A stretch of DNA of 64,000 nt from the NCBI RefSeq assembly GCF_020859565.1, contig NZ_JAJHUO010000006.1, positions 248,001-312,000 on the forward strand, in the 5' to 3' direction. Position 1 is the first letter of the stretch, and each line of letters starts with the position of its first letter. Origin of the DNA: Saccharothrix luteola (GTDB taxonomy: Bacteria; Actinomycetota; Actinomycetes; Mycobacteriales; Pseudonocardiaceae). A program made the position numbers and the translations under genes. Shown here piece by piece: positions 18,086-27,323 of the stretch. Below the pieces are notes generated by a model. That model ran no database searches and was not told where the DNA came from. It saw nothing but the letters and a program-made list of their open reading frames with translations.

Positions 18086-18681
18086 TGGGCGCGCTGATCG
18101 GCGTCGTGCTGGCACTGGCCTCGATGGTGCTGGGCGTCACCGTCCGGGAGGAGCCGCCCGCGTTGGACGAAGGGCTGCACCGGGCGGCGGTGGGGCTGGG
18201 GCCGGGGTTCGAGCACGCGTCGGTGGTGGTCAGCTTCGTGCTCAGCCCGGGGTTGGCGACGATCGCGTTGATCTCGTTGGGGTTGCGGGCGTTCCTGGCG
18301 AAGGACCCGTTGTTGGCGCGCTGCGCGGTGCTGCTGGCCGCGTGCTGGTCGACGCTGTTCGCCCGGTACGCCTACCAGCGGGTTCGGCCGATCGAGTTCC
18401 CGAAGTGGGCTTACCCGAGTGGGCACGTCACGGCGGTCACGGCGGTCGCGTTCACGGGTGTCGTGCTGTGCGCGTGGTTGGCCCGCCGGCACTTGAAGCC
18501 GGCCGTGGCGCTGGGGTGCACGGCCGTGGCGTTGACGGCGGCCAGTCGGGTCGTGTTGGAGATGCACTGGTTCACCGACACGGTCGGCGCGGTGCTGGCC
18601 GTGGTCGGGGTGGGTCTCGTGGTCGCCCACGCCCTGAAGCTGGTGCCCGTGGGCGTAATGTCGAGACGTGAGCAGTCCTGA
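18085..18681 (+). CDS. PAP2-family membrane phosphatase
   Basis: 198 residues. The ATG overlaps the preceding stop (TGATG). The three phosphatase motifs are present in order: [14 protein letters not shown], and [12 protein letters not shown] with the catalytic histidine and its aspartate partner. Five to six hydrophobic helices surround them, placing the active site at the outer membrane face. The family dephosphorylates lipid phosphates such as undecaprenyl pyrophosphate or phosphatidic acid. The end overlaps lipB by 14 bp, so it is part of the TIGR01777-PAP2-lipB operon. Confidence 0.85.
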   Translation: MGALIGVVLALASMVLGVTVREEPPALDEGLHRAAVGLGPGFEHASVVVSFVLSPGLATIALISLGLRAFLAKDPLLARCAVLLAACWSTLFARYAYQRVRPIEFPKWAYPSGHVTAVTAVAFTGVVLCAWLARRHLKPAVALGCTAVALTAASRVVLEMHWFTDTVGAVLAVVGVGLVVAHALKLVPVGVMSRREQS

Positions 18682-19411
18682 CCTTTCCTGCCGCACCTCG
18701 ACGGACCCGATCGAGGTGCGCGAGCTGGGCACCATCGACTACCTGGCCGCGTGGGACCTGCAACGGGAGCTCGCCGAGGCGCGCGCGAACGGCGCGATCG
18801 GCGACACGATGTTGCTGCTGGAGCACCCACCCGTCTACACGTGCGGGCGGCGCACCGAGCCCGAGGAGCGACCCGAGGGCGGTGACGTCCCGGTCATCGA
18901 CGTGGACCGGGGCGGGAAGATCACGTGGCACGGGCCGGGCCAGTTGGTGGGCTACCCGATCGTGGGGTTGGCCGAGCCGTTGGACGTCGTGCAGTACGTC
19001 CGGCGGTTGGAGCAGGCGTTGATCCACGTGTGCGACCGGCTCGGCGTGCGCACGGGTCGGGTCGAGGGCCGTAGCGGTGTGTGGGTCCCGGCCGATGACA
19101 GGGGTGTGGAGCGCAAGGTCGCGGCGATCGGGATCCGGGTGCAGCGCGGCGTCACCATGCACGGGTTCGAGATCAACTGCGACGCGGACCTGGCCGCGTT
19201 CGGGGACATCATCCCGTGCGGCATCCGGGACGCCGGGGTGGCGTCGTTGTCGCGGGAGCTGGGGCGGGACGTGACGGTGGCCGAGGTGCTGCCGCTGGCG
19301 CGTGAGGCGGTCGTCGACGCGTTGAACGGCGACCTGCCGGTGACCGATCGGACGTTGGTCCGCGCGCAGCCGGTGGCGGCCGGGGTGACGTTCGCCGTTC
19401 AGGCGGGCTGA
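18668..19411 (+). CDS. lipB: Octanoyl-[ACP]:protein N-octanoyltransferase
   Basis: 247 residues. [19 protein letters not shown], the family signature [20 protein letters not shown], the catalytic lysine in [18 protein letters not shown] and the acyl-thioester cysteine in [13 protein letters not shown] are all present. LipB moves octanoate from acyl carrier protein to the lipoyl domains (for example the two on SucB in this window) before LipA inserts sulfur. The GTG start lies inside the PAP2 gene. lipA is 4.7 kb further on instead of next door. Confidence 0.95.
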   Translation: MSSPDLSCRTSTDPIEVRELGTIDYLAAWDLQRELAEARANGAIGDTMLLLEHPPVYTCGRRTEPEERPEGGDVPVIDVDRGGKITWHGPGQLVGYPIVGLAEPLDVVQYVRRLEQALIHVCDRLGVRTGRVEGRSGVWVPADDRGVERKVAAIGIRVQRGVTMHGFEINCDADLAAFGDIIPCGIRDAGVASLSRELGRDVTVAEVLPLAREAVVDALNGDLPVTDRTLVRAQPVAAGVTFAVQAG

Positions 19412-19434
19412 CAGGGCGGGCCTTCCTCTCTAGT

Positions 19435-19444
19435 ATTCCGGAAT
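19435..19444. promoter_or_regulatory. Small palindrome before the serine hydrolase gene
   Basis: ATTCCGGAAT is a perfect 10-bp palindrome within TATTCCGGAATTA, 26 bp before the GTG at 19471. It could be an operator for a dimeric regulator such as the winged-helix protein encoded two genes along; this is inference. Confidence 0.35.
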
Positions 19445-19470
19445 TACGGACTACCGGAGGGAGATTCGTC

Positions 19471-20472
19471 GTGCTCCTGACTCGACGACACCTGTTCCGA
19501 GCGTGCGGGGTGGCCGGCGCCGCCACGCTGCTGCCCACGACCGGCGCGAACGCGGCCCCGGACGACTGGCTCGGCTGGTTCCGCGCCAACCGGCAGCACG
19601 TGGCCGTGGCGCTGGACGACGGGAACGGTGGCCGGATCGCGCACCGGGCCCACGAGCGGCAGCCGTTGGCGTCGGCGGTGAAGGTCGTGCACCTGGCCGC
19701 GTACGCGAAGGGCGTCGAGCGCGGGCTGGTCAGGCCGGACGAGAAGGTGCGCGTCGGGGACTGGGAGCAGTACTACCTGGGCTTGGACGGTGGCGCGCAC
19801 CAGGCGGCGCTGCGGGCGTTGGACATCCCGTTCTCGAACGGCGTCACGGCCGACGACCCGCAGCGGTTCGTGCGGCTCGACGAGCTGGTCGGGGCGATGA
19901 TCCGGCACAGCGACAACGCCGCCACCGATGTCGTGCGCCACCGGGTGGGCGAAGGGCTGATCCGCGCCACCGCGGCGCAGTGGCCCAAGCTGGAGGTGCC
20001 GGAGATCCTGGCCGAGTGGCTGCACTTCGTGCTCGGCCGGCGGGTGGGCGTCCAGCAGTACCTGCGCGATCCGCGGCTGCGGTTGGAGGTGCTCGGGAAG
20101 TTCCCGGACGTCCCGAAGACCTACGAGGCGCAACGTGCCTGGGCGAGGGGCACGTGGACGGGCACGGCGGCGGCGGTCGAGCGGGCCCATCGGGCGTCGG
20201 CCTCCGTGCCGCTGGCCCGCGGGCACCTCGAACGCGGGAACCCGGTGCCGCCGGGTGTGGTGGGCGTCGGGTTCAAGGGCGGGTCGCTGCCGGGGATCGT
20301 CACGGTCGGCTTCAGCGTCCGGTGGGAGGACGGCCGCGTCGGCAGTGCGGCGGTGTTGACCAGGGAGGTCGACGAGGCCTGGTTCGCGCGGTCGGGAGAG
20401 CTGGTGCGGTTGGTCCGCACGGCCCTGGTGGAGCCCGACGTCCTGCGGGAATTCCAGGTGAGCCTCTCGTAG
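19471..20472 (+). CDS. Exported class A beta-lactamase-like serine hydrolase
   Basis: 333 residues with a GTG start after CCGGAGGGAG. The first 28 residues are a Tat-like signal: TRRHLF, a hydrophobic core, then GANAAPDD as the cleavage region. The three active-site boxes of the penicillin-interacting fold are in order: S68-A-V-K71, S147-D148-N149, and K269-G-G271. The omega-loop glutamate of true class A enzymes (ExxLN) is not obvious, so a beta-lactamase or a related transpeptidase/esterase are both possible. It is followed by a winged-helix regulator after 10 bp. Confidence 0.8.
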   Translation: MLLTRRHLFRACGVAGAATLLPTTGANAAPDDWLGWFRANRQHVAVALDDGNGGRIAHRAHERQPLASAVKVVHLAAYAKGVERGLVRPDEKVRVGDWEQYYLGLDGGAHQAALRALDIPFSNGVTADDPQRFVRLDELVGAMIRHSDNAATDVVRHRVGEGLIRATAAQWPKLEVPEILAEWLHFVLGRRVGVQQYLRDPRLRLEVLGKFPDVPKTYEAQRAWARGTWTGTAAAVERAHRASASVPLARGHLERGNPVPPGVVGVGFKGGSLPGIVTVGFSVRWEDGRVGSAAVLTREVDEAWFARSGELVRLVRTALVEPDVLREFQVSLS

Positions 20473-20482
20473 GATCACCGCG

Positions 20483-20953
20483 ATGGACTTGGTGCAGCGA
20501 CTTGCCGAGCTGGAACGACGCGTGGCCGCGTTGGAGGGCGACGCGCGGCAGGCGCTCCCGTCACCGGACGAGGACGGCGGCGCGTTCGGCTACGGCGGGC
20601 AGGTCGCGGTGGGCGACGGCCAGGTCTCGTGGCGGATCGACGTGACGCCGGAGCGCGCGCTGTCCCTGCCCGACCGGCCCCGGATCGAGGTGCTGTCCGC
20701 GTTGGCGCACCCGGCGCGGGTGGAGATCGTGCGCGCCCTGCTCGCGCGCGGCGGCCGGCCCGCGACGGCGTTGCAGGAGGCGGCCGGGCTGGGGTCGACC
20801 GGGCAGCTCTACCACCACTTGAAGGCGTTGACGGCGTCCGGCGTGGTGGAGCAGGACAAGCGCGGGAGCTACCGGCTGCGGCCGGCCGCCGTCGTGCCCG
20901 TGCTCGTCCTGCTCACCGCCGCCTCGGACGTCGCCGGTCAGCTGCGCAGCTGA
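20483..20953 (+). CDS. ArsR-like winged-helix regulator with N-terminal coiled coil
   Basis: 156 residues. Residues 1-20 (MDLVQRLAELERRVAALEGD) form a short coiled coil; a glycine-rich segment follows (GAFGYGGQVAVGDGQVSW). The winged helix is RIEVLSALAHPARVEIVRAL, TALQEAAGLGSTGQLYHHLK, ALTASGVVEQDKRGSYRLRP. There are no metal-binding cysteines, so it is not a metal sensor. It starts 10 bp after the serine hydrolase and probably forms an operon with it. The last 16 bp overlap the convergent oxidoreductase gene. Confidence 0.8.
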   Translation: MDLVQRLAELERRVAALEGDARQALPSPDEDGGAFGYGGQVAVGDGQVSWRIDVTPERALSLPDRPRIEVLSALAHPARVEIVRALLARGGRPATALQEAAGLGSTGQLYHHLKALTASGVVEQDKRGSYRLRPAAVVPVLVLLTAASDVAGQLRS

Positions 20954-21870
20954 GGCGCGACGGCCTCCGCGATCAACTCCACGTGGTCGAGGTCGTCCAG
21001 GTCGAGGACCTGGAGGTAGGCCCGGCTGACGCCGGTCTTCTCGCGCCACGCGCCGAGCTTGTCGACGACCTCGTCCGGCGTGCCGGCCAGGCCGTTCTGC
21101 CGCAGTTCGTCGACGTCGCGGCCGATGACGGCGGCCCGGCGGGCGACCTCGGCCTCGTCACGCCCCACGCACACCACCAGGGCCGCGGAACGGGTGATCT
21201 CCGCCGGGTCGCGGCCGATCTCCGCGCACGCCGCGTCCACGCGCGCCAGCACCTCGACGGCGTTGTCCACGGGCTGGAACGGCAGGTTGAACTCGTCGGC
21301 GAACTTCGCCGCGAGCGCGGGCGTGCGCTTGCGGCCCGTGCCGCCGACCAGCACCGGGATCCGGCCCACGGGCTTGGGCAGCGCGGGCGAGTCCGCCAGG
21401 GTGTAGTGCTTGCCGTCGAAGTCGTAGGTCTGGCCGACGGGCGTGTTCCAGAGGCCGGTGATGATCTCCAGCTGCTCCTCGTACCGCTCGAAGCGCTCGC
21501 GGGTGGCGGGGAACGGCAGGCCGTACGCGGTGTGCTCGGCCTCGAACCAGCCCGCCCCGAGGCCGAACTCGATCCGGCCGCCGGACATCTGGTCCACCTG
21601 CGCCACGGAGATGGCCAGCGGGCCGGGGTGGCGGAAGGTGGCCGCGGTCACCAGCGTGCCCAGTCGGATCGTCTTGGTCTCGCGGGCGAGGCCGGCGAGC
21701 GTGATCCAGGCGTCGGTCGGGCCGGGCAGGCCGTCGACGCCACCCATCTTGAGGTAGTGGTCGGAGCGGAAGAACGCGCCGTAGCCGGCGGCCTCGGCGG
21801 TGCGCGCCACCGCCAGCAGCTGGTCGTAGGAGGCGCCTTGCTGGGGCTCGGTGAAGATGCGGAGTTCCAC
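20938..21870 (-). CDS. LLM-class F420-dependent oxidoreductase
   Basis: 310 residues of the luciferase-like (alpha/beta)8 barrel: MELRIFTEPQQGASYDQLL, FFRSDHYLKMGGVDGLPGPT, RIEFGLGAGWFEAEHTAYG, IPVLVGGTGRKRTPALAAKF. The short N-terminal strand and VGGTGRK segment suggest the F420 rather than the FMN group. Substrate unknown; cytoplasmic. It is transcribed away from the TetR gene at 21919-22572 in the same direction, 48 bp after it, so both may lie on one transcript. Confidence 0.87.
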   Translation of the reverse strand: MELRIFTEPQQGASYDQLLAVARTAEAAGYGAFFRSDHYLKMGGVDGLPGPTDAWITLAGLARETKTIRLGTLVTAATFRHPGPLAISVAQVDQMSGGRIEFGLGAGWFEAEHTAYGLPFPATRERFERYEEQLEIITGLWNTPVGQTYDFDGKHYTLADSPALPKPVGRIPVLVGGTGRKRTPALAAKFADEFNLPFQPVDNAVEVLARVDAACAEIGRDPAEITRSAALVVCVGRDEAEVARRAAVIGRDVDELRQNGLAGTPDEVVDKLGAWREKTGVSRAYLQVLDLDDLDHVELIAEAVAPQLRS

Positions 21871-21918
21871 CCCGTCGACGCTAGTCGGCCGTGCCGGAGG
21901 GCCGCGATCCGAGCGTCT

Positions 21919-22572
21919 TCACCGGCGACGTGACCGTGATCGCTTCTCCTCGACCGGAGCGGGCGCGGGCACTTCCCGGACGCGCAGCCCCTCGACGACG
22001 CGGACGATGGTGCGTTCCACCTCCGCGCTGGCCTTGCGCGGGTCCGAGGCTCCGGCGATGGTGCTGGCGCCGGCCGAGAGCGCGCCGAAGAGCAGGCGGC
22101 TCATGGTTTCCACCGGGAGCTGCTCCAGCTCGCCGGACGTGACCAAGACCTCGATCGTGGAGCGCAGCAGGCCGTAGCTGAAGTGCTCCTCGGCCTCGCG
22201 CCAGCGCTCCCAGCCCATCACCACGGGCGCCTCGTGGATCACGATGCGCTGGTAGGCGGGCTCCAGGCAGACCCGGACGTACGCGCGCAGGCCCGCGATG
22301 GCGGTCTCCCACGGGTCGCCGGGAGCGCTGACGATCTCGCCGAGCTTCTCGATGAACTTGGTCTCCACCGAGTCGAACGCGGCCTCGAACAACGCCTGCT
22401 TGCCGCTGAAGTGGTGGTAGAGCGCGCCCTTGGTGAGGCGTGCCCGTTTCGCCACCTCGTCCAGCGAAGTGCCTGCGTAACCACGTTTGGTGAACAGCTC
22501 CACGGCACTGTCCACGAGGGCCTGCCTCGTCGACTCGGAGTAGTCCAACCGCCTCGACCGCACTGTCACCAC
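21919..22572 (-). CDS. TetR-family regulator
   Basis: 217 residues from GTG 22572. The start is placed by the -10-like TACGGT 7 bases upstream (leaderless); an earlier start in the same frame would run through the operators. The HTH domain is STRQALVDSAVELFTKRGYA, TSLDEVAKRARLTKGALYHH, FSGKQALFEAAFDSVE. A basic Pro-Ala tail ends the protein. Two near-identical 15-bp palindromes upstream are its probable sites. It is divergent from the small helical protein and SDR at 22695-24115, which are the likely targets. Confidence 0.87.
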   Translation of the reverse strand: MVTVRSRRLDYSESTRQALVDSAVELFTKRGYAGTSLDEVAKRARLTKGALYHHFSGKQALFEAAFDSVETKFIEKLGEIVSAPGDPWETAIAGLRAYVRVCLEPAYQRIVIHEAPVVMGWERWREAEEHFSYGLLRSTIEVLVTSGELEQLPVETMSRLLFGALSAGASTIAGASDPRKASAEVERTIVRVVEGLRVREVPAPAPVEEKRSRSRRR

Positions 22573-22588
22573 GTTCACAACCGTACGA

Positions 22589-22603
22589 CATACCGGCGGT
22601 ACG
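22589..22603. promoter_or_regulatory. TetR operator, copy 1
   Basis: CATACCGGCGGTACG is a 15-bp imperfect palindrome (one mismatch with copy 2 in the right arm). It overlaps the region just upstream of the TetR start, consistent with autorepression. Confidence 0.65.
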
Positions 22604-22630
22604 TACTCGTGGTATGTTCGCCTCATCGGC

Positions 22631-22645
22631 CATACCGACGGTATG
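22631..22645. promoter_or_regulatory. TetR operator, copy 2
   Basis: CATACCGACGGTATG is a perfect 7-1-7 palindrome 42 bp from copy 1 (four helical turns). It lies 50 bp before the divergent gene at 22695, so the repressor could control both directions. Confidence 0.7.
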
Positions 22646-22694
22646 CGACAGACCTGAGGTATGACGCCGGTCACCACGAGAGGAGGGCGTGATC

Positions 22695-23153
22695 ATGGGT
22701 TGGTCCGACTTCTACCGACGACGCGACGCTCTGGACGCCGTGCTCCGCGCCGCGGCGGGGGATCCCGCGGCGCCCCTGGCGTTCGACCGCGACCTGTTCG
22801 CCACCGAGGACGACCTGCTCCTGGCGTTGCACCACCGCTGGCTGCAGCAGCTCACCGGACGGCTCGGCGCGGCGCTGGAGGACAGCGACGACGACCGGGT
22901 CGAGACCGTCGCCCGCACGTGGCGCGCGCTGGCCGCCGAGCAGCCGGTGCTGCGCGCGGTGCTGGACGCGCACCTGACGTCCGCCGAGGCGATCGAGCGC
23001 GAGCAGCGGATGCTGGCCCTGACCGCGGGCCTGGCGGAGCTGTCCGAGCCGAGCGCGGAGATCGCCCGCGTCGGCGCGGCGTTCACGAGCCTGGTCCGCA
23101 CGCGACCGGCCATCGTGGCGGGCAGGCACCGCAGGCTCGCCAAGAGCGCCTGA
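22695..23153 (+). CDS. Small all-helical protein of unknown function in the TetR regulon
   Basis: 152 residues from ATG 22695 with GAGGAGGG 7 bases upstream. The sequence is almost entirely helix-forming (RDALDAVLRAAAGDPAAPLA, DLLLALHHRWLQQLTGRLGA, EQRMLALTAGLAELSEPSAE), acidic, with no membrane segment or recognised motif. It is followed after 20 bp by the SDR gene and preceded by two TetR operators, so it is probably co-transcribed and induced with the SDR. Confidence 0.75.
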   Translation: MGWSDFYRRRDALDAVLRAAAGDPAAPLAFDRDLFATEDDLLLALHHRWLQQLTGRLGAALEDSDDDRVETVARTWRALAAEQPVLRAVLDAHLTSAEAIEREQRMLALTAGLAELSEPSAEIARVGAAFTSLVRTRPAIVAGRHRRLAKSA

Positions 23154-23173
23154 CGACCTGGTAGGTGTTGAGC

Positions 23174-24115
23174 ATGCCGAAGTGGATCGCCCGGAAGTGG
23201 GACACCGCGGACATCCCGGACCAGGACGGGCGCACCGCGCTGGTCACCGGGGCCAACTCGGGCCTCGGCCTGCGCACCGCCGAGGTGCTGGCGGGCAAGG
23301 GCGCGCACGTGCTGCTGGCCTGCCGGTCGCCCGAACGCGGGCGACGGGCGCTGGAGCGCGTGCTCGCCACCGGCGGCAAGGCCGAGCTGGTGCCGTTGGA
23401 CCTGGCCGACCTGTCCTCGGTCCGCACGGCCGCGGCGCTGGTGCGCGAGCGCACCGGTGACGCGCTGGACGTGCTGGTCAACAACGCGGGCGTGATGGCG
23501 GTGCCGCTGGGGCGCACCGCCGACGGCTTCGAGCGCCAGTTCGGCACCAACCACCTCGGCCACGCCGCGCTGACGTGGCTGCTGATGCCCGCGTTGCGCA
23601 CGCGGCCGGGTGCGCGGGTGGTCACCGTGTCCAGCCTGGCGCACCAGGCGGGCCGGCTCGACCTGGCCGACCCGAACTACGAGGTGCGCCGGTACACGTC
23701 GTGGGGCGCCTACGGGCAGTCCAAGCTGGCGAACCTGCTGTTCACCAGGGAGCTGGACCGGCGCACCCGGGCGGCGGGCGCGGACGTGACGTCCGTCGCG
23801 GCCCACCCCGGCATCACCGCGACCGAGCTGAGCGGCAACATGGCGCGGGCCCAGGGCAACCCGCTGCTCGGCCTCGGGGCCAAGATCAGCGACTTCTTCT
23901 CGCAATCGGTCGAGGTGGGGGCGTTGCCGCAGCTCTACGCGGCGACGTCGCCGGACGTCGAGCCGGGCGGCTACTACGGGCCCGACGGGTTCCGGGGCAT
24001 GCGCGGCCACCCGGCGCCGGCGGGGTCGACGACGGCCGCCCGCGACGACCTCGCGGCCAGCCGGTTGTGGGACTTGACGGCCGAGCTCACGGGCGTCGCG
24101 CCCGACCCCTCGTGA
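23174..24115 (+). CDS. Short-chain dehydrogenase/reductase
   Basis: 313 residues from ATG 23174. Classical SDR features: cofactor motif TALVTGANSGLGLRTAEVLA, LLACRSPERG (a basic residue favouring NADP), VLVNNAGVMAVPLGRTADGF, the active-site serine in VVTVSSLAHQAG and the Y-x-x-x-K pair in WGAYGQSKLANLLF. It is close to the retinol dehydrogenase/WW-oxidoreductase-like group; the substrate is unknown. Second gene of the presumed TetR-controlled transcript, ending 15 bp before lipA. Confidence 0.88.
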   Translation: MPKWIARKWDTADIPDQDGRTALVTGANSGLGLRTAEVLAGKGAHVLLACRSPERGRRALERVLATGGKAELVPLDLADLSSVRTAAALVRERTGDALDVLVNNAGVMAVPLGRTADGFERQFGTNHLGHAALTWLLMPALRTRPGARVVTVSSLAHQAGRLDLADPNYEVRRYTSWGAYGQSKLANLLFTRELDRRTRAAGADVTSVAAHPGITATELSGNMARAQGNPLLGLGAKISDFFSQSVEVGALPQLYAATSPDVEPGGYYGPDGFRGMRGHPAPAGSTTAARDDLAASRLWDLTAELTGVAPDPS

Positions 24116-24130
24116 CGTAGGGTTGAAGTC

Positions 24131-25135
24131 GTGACCGTCGTACCTGAAGGTCGGAAGCTGCTGCGGCTGGAAGTCCGCAACAGCCAAACGCCCATCGAGA
24201 AGAAGCCCTCGTGGATCAAGACCAAGGCGAAGATGGGCCCCGAGTACCGGGAGCTCAAGGGCCTGGTCAAACGCGAGGGCCTGCACACGGTGTGCGAAGA
24301 GGCCGGTTGTCCCAACATCTACGAGTGCTGGGAAGACCGGGAGGCCACCTTCCTGATCGGTGGCGAGCAGTGCACCCGTCGCTGCGACTTCTGCCAAATC
24401 GACACCGGCAAGCCCGCCGACCTCGACCGCGACGAACCGCGGCGGGTGGCGGAGTCGGTGCAGGCCATGGGTCTGCGCTACTCGACCGTGACCGGCGTGG
24501 CGCGTGACGACCTGGCCGACGGCGGCGCGTGGCTGTACGCGGAGACCGTCCGCCAGATCCACGAGATGAACCCGGGCACCGGCGTCGAGCTGCTGATCCC
24601 GGACTTCAACGCGGTGCCCGAGCAGCTGGCCGAGGTGTTCTCGTCGCGGCCCGAGGTGCTGGCGCACAACCTGGAGACCGTGCCGCGGATCTTCAAGCGC
24701 ATCCGGCCCGCGTTCCGCTACGAGCGGTCGCTCGAGGTCATCACCGCGGCCCGCGAGGCCGGTCTGGTGACGAAGTCCAACCTGATCCTGGGCATGGGCG
24801 AGACGCCGGACGAGGTCACCGAGGCGTTGAGCGACCTGCACGACGCGGGCTGCGAGATCATCACCATCACGCAGTACCTGCGCCCCTCGCCCCGGCACCA
24901 CCCCGTGGAGCGGTGGGTGAAGCCGGAGGAGTTCGTGACGCACAAGGAGACCGCCGAGGGCATCGGGTTCTCCGGTGTCATGGCCGGTCCCCTGGTCCGC
25001 TCGTCCTACCGCGCCGGCCGGCTGTACGCGCAGGCCGTGCAGAAGCGCGGCGACGTGCTGCCGGAGAACCTGCGCCACCTGCTCGAGGCAGGCGGCGCGG
25101 CGCAGGAGATCACCTCACTGTTGTCGGCTCGCTGA
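24131..25135 (+). CDS. lipA: Lipoyl synthase
   Basis: 334 residues. The radical SAM cluster cysteines are C81, C85, C88 in [14 protein letters not shown]; the auxiliary cluster that supplies sulfur uses C55, C60 and C66 in [31 protein letters not shown] and the C-terminal arginine-serine ending ([10 protein letters not shown]) also fit. It inserts two sulfurs into octanoyl groups on E2 and glycine cleavage H proteins. Clusters are presumably supplied with help from ErpA. The 3' end overlaps the convergent gene by 26 bp. Confidence 0.96.
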   Translation: MTVVPEGRKLLRLEVRNSQTPIEKKPSWIKTKAKMGPEYRELKGLVKREGLHTVCEEAGCPNIYECWEDREATFLIGGEQCTRRCDFCQIDTGKPADLDRDEPRRVAESVQAMGLRYSTVTGVARDDLADGGAWLYAETVRQIHEMNPGTGVELLIPDFNAVPEQLAEVFSSRPEVLAHNLETVPRIFKRIRPAFRYERSLEVITAAREAGLVTKSNLILGMGETPDEVTEALSDLHDAGCEIITITQYLRPSPRHHPVERWVKPEEFVTHKETAEGIGFSGVMAGPLVRSSYRAGRLYAQAVQKRGDVLPENLRHLLEAGGAAQEITSLLSAR

Positions 25136-26141
25136 CCACCACGCCGTCCAGCGCCCGGACGTAGTCGGATCCGAACGCGCTGGACGGCGTGTGCGCGCCG
25201 GGGGTCGTGCCGGCGAGGCGTTGGACGGCCTTGATCACCGAGTCGGCGGTGAGGTCGTAGGCGTTCGGCCCGGTGAGCGCGGCCCGGACCCGGTGGCCGT
25301 CGTCGTCCCAGACCTCGCCGAACACCTCGCAGCGGGTCTTGGCCCTGGTCGGGCCGCTCGGGCCGCCGATGCGCCTGGCCAGCGCCCTCCCGAGCCGTTG
25401 GGCCACGTCGGTGCGCAGCAGCGGTGCGGTGAGCGGCTGGAGCTTGCCCAGCACGCCCGGGATCGTGGTGAACGTCGTGATGTTCGGGATGCCGGTGGAC
25501 CGGTAGGCCGTGCTCACGTCGCCCCACGGGATGGCGCCGACCTCCCGCGGCCGGTCGCGGAAGTGCGCCGTGCGGCGACGGTGGCCGAGCCGGACGCCGC
25601 GGATCTCGCCGCCCACCCGCGCCCGTCCCCCACCGCCCGAGCCTTCGACGGCGGTCAGGGCCGTGCCCGTGCTGGCGCCGCCCTGGACCACGAACGCGAG
25701 GTCGAGGTGCGTGGCCGTGGGCAGGGCGTCGTGCAGCATCGCGGCGAGGCAGTCGGTGGGGACGACGTCGAACCCGGCGCCGGGCAGCAGCACCACGCCG
25801 GCCCGCTTCGCGTCCTCGTCACGCCGGCTGACGGCCTCGAACACGTCGATCTCGCCGGTGATGTCGACGTAGTGCGTCTTCGTTGCGAGGCAGGCGTCCA
25901 CCATCGGCCCCGAGGTCGACGAGAACGGCCCGGCGCAGTGGGCGACCGCCTCCACGTCCTGGAGCGCGTCCGCCGCGTCGTGCAAGTCGAAGACCCGGTG
26001 CTCCAGCCCCAGCCGTTCGGCGAGGGGCCGCACCTTCGCCGCGTCACGCCCGGCCAGCACCGGCCGCAACCCTCGTCGCACGGCCAGTTCCGCGACCAGC
26101 GTGCCGGTGAACCCGTAAGCGCCGTAAACCATCCACGTCAT
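25110..26141 (-). CDS. Saccharopine dehydrogenase-like (trans-acting enoyl reductase) family protein
   Basis: 343 residues, somewhat shorter than the about 390-420 usual for the family. The N-terminal Rossmann motif [20 protein letters not shown] is followed by [38 protein letters not shown] and [16 protein letters not shown], then [17 protein letters not shown]. These match the group that includes mycobacterial trans-acting enoyl reductases. The substrate is unknown; it is a cytoplasmic NAD(P)-dependent enzyme by motif. Convergent with and overlapping lipA. Confidence 0.8.
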   Translation of the reverse strand: MTWMVYGAYGFTGTLVAELAVRRGLRPVLAGRDAAKVRPLAERLGLEHRVFDLHDAADALQDVEAVAHCAGPFSSTSGPMVDACLATKTHYVDITGEIDVFEAVSRRDEDAKRAGVVLLPGAGFDVVPTDCLAAMLHDALPTATHLDLAFVVQGGASTGTALTAVEGSGGGGRARVGGEIRGVRLGHRRRTAHFRDRPREVGAIPWGDVSTAYRSTGIPNITTFTTIPGVLGKLQPLTAPLLRTDVAQRLGRALARRIGGPSGPTRAKTRCEVFGEVWDDDGHRVRAALTGPNAYDLTADSVIKAVQRLAGTTPGAHTPSSAFGSDYVRALDGVVVSEPTTVR

Positions 26142-26165
26142 GCGCTAGAAGCTACTCGCAGGTAG

Positions 26166-26456
26166 CTAAGCCGACGACCGGCGGCGCACCACGACGCTCC
26201 CGACCACCAGCAACGCGCCCACCACGCAGACGGGCGCGGCCCACGCCAACCGCTCCAACCTCAACCGCCCGCAGATCTCGACGAACGCCGCACCCTCCGC
26301 CTCGACCGCGACCCGGTCGAACCCCATGCCCACGCTGTTGCCGCAGGCGACGGTGAGGCCGGACGGCGAGTCGGTGGACAGGGGCAGCAGCATGATCAGC
26401 AACCCGGCCAGGAAGAACGCAACACCGACCACCGCGGTGACGGCCCTGGGCGACAT
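26166..26456 (-). CDS. Small two-helix membrane protein
   Basis: 96 residues. TM1 (AVVGVAFFLAGLLIMLLPL) and TM2 (APVCVVGALLVVGSVVV) flank an extracytoplasmic loop with two cysteines (TVACGNSVGMGFD, VEICGRLRLE) that could form a disulfide. It ends in RRRSSA inside the cell. No family recognised. A small inverted repeat (CGAAGA...TCTTCG, 26458-26476) lies directly before the start and may be an operator. Confidence 0.6.
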   Translation of the reverse strand: MSPRAVTAVVGVAFFLAGLLIMLLPLSTDSPSGLTVACGNSVGMGFDRVAVEAEGAAFVEICGRLRLERLAWAAPVCVVGALLVVGSVVVRRRSSA

Positions 26457-26885
26457 GCGAAGAAGTTACGTCTTCGCCACGTCCGCGCATAGGGGGATGC
26501 CACATTGGGGGACCTGGTTAGCAGCCCCTAATGGGCCATCCGGCCTACCCGGGGCGAGCGGATACCTCCGTGCGCCGAACGGTCCGGAGAGCCGCCGGTC
26601 CGATCAGCCGAACCATTCGCGACGAGGATATTTTCAGCGAATCTTCAGCACACGACCACAGCCGTAAAACGATAATCACACCATCGAGTGACTTGTTTTC
26701 CCCCGGCACCACCCAATACGCCCAATCCCGCACCTGCGGGTGCATCTCCGCACCTCATCGGCCGCGCCGAGCGGTCCCACCGCTGAACTCAGACCGCTTG
26801 CCGCTCGCCGATCGCCTTCCCCATTCCACCCGTCCAGGGGTCACGGTCAATGCACCTCCGCCGCCACGAAGGAGTTCGGACTGCC
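26457..26885. other. 429-bp intergenic region
   Basis: The region is less GC-rich than its surroundings around 26630-26720. It holds the inverted repeat CGAAGA/TCTTCG at 26458-26476 and a GCACC/GGTGC hairpin near 26730. No frame with the genome's codon pattern is seen. It presumably carries the promoters of the two divergent flanking genes. Confidence 0.5.
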
Positions 26886-27305
26886 GTGAACAGCGTTGAA
26901 GATCGCACCCTGCTGACCGCCTTGGAACGTCGCCTGGCCGCCGCGCTGGGCGGTAGCACCCGATTCGGCCGCCTCGCCCTGCGCTGGCCCGCCGCGGCGG
27001 CGCGAAGAGCCGACACCACGGTCGCGTTCCGCACCAACGACGTCGGCGGCTACGGCCCGATCCCGCTCGACCGGACCCTGGACGTCACCACCATCACCAC
27101 CCGCTTCGCCCGGATCCCCGAGTTCGCCAGGACCGACGAGCTGAAGCAGTCCCGCCTGATCCCCTGCGCCGACCACGAGCGCGAACAGCTGCTCACCGCA
27201 CCGATCCCGATGGACCACTGGATCACCTTCGAGACCGCGATCGGCGAGCACACCTACCACCTGCGCGAGGGCCGTTGGCACGAGACCACCCGCCGCAGGA
27301 CCTGA
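26886..27305 (+). CDS. Conserved protein of unknown function
   Basis: 139 residues from GTG 26886, 11 bases after GAAGGAG; ATG 26850 would add 12 residues. The N-terminus is basic and helical (TLLTALERRLAAALGG, ALRWPAAAARRAD). The rest is soluble and beta/alpha mixed, with TVAFRTNDVGGYGPIPLDRT and ITFETAIGEHTYHLREGRWH. There are no membrane or catalytic motifs. It stands alone between a divergent membrane protein and a convergent XRE regulator. Confidence 0.6.
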   Translation: MNSVEDRTLLTALERRLAAALGGSTRFGRLALRWPAAAARRADTTVAFRTNDVGGYGPIPLDRTLDVTTITTRFARIPEFARTDELKQSRLIPCADHEREQLLTAPIPMDHWITFETAIGEHTYHLREGRWHETTRRRT

Positions 27306-27323
27306 CCGGCGGTCGCCGAGGCG

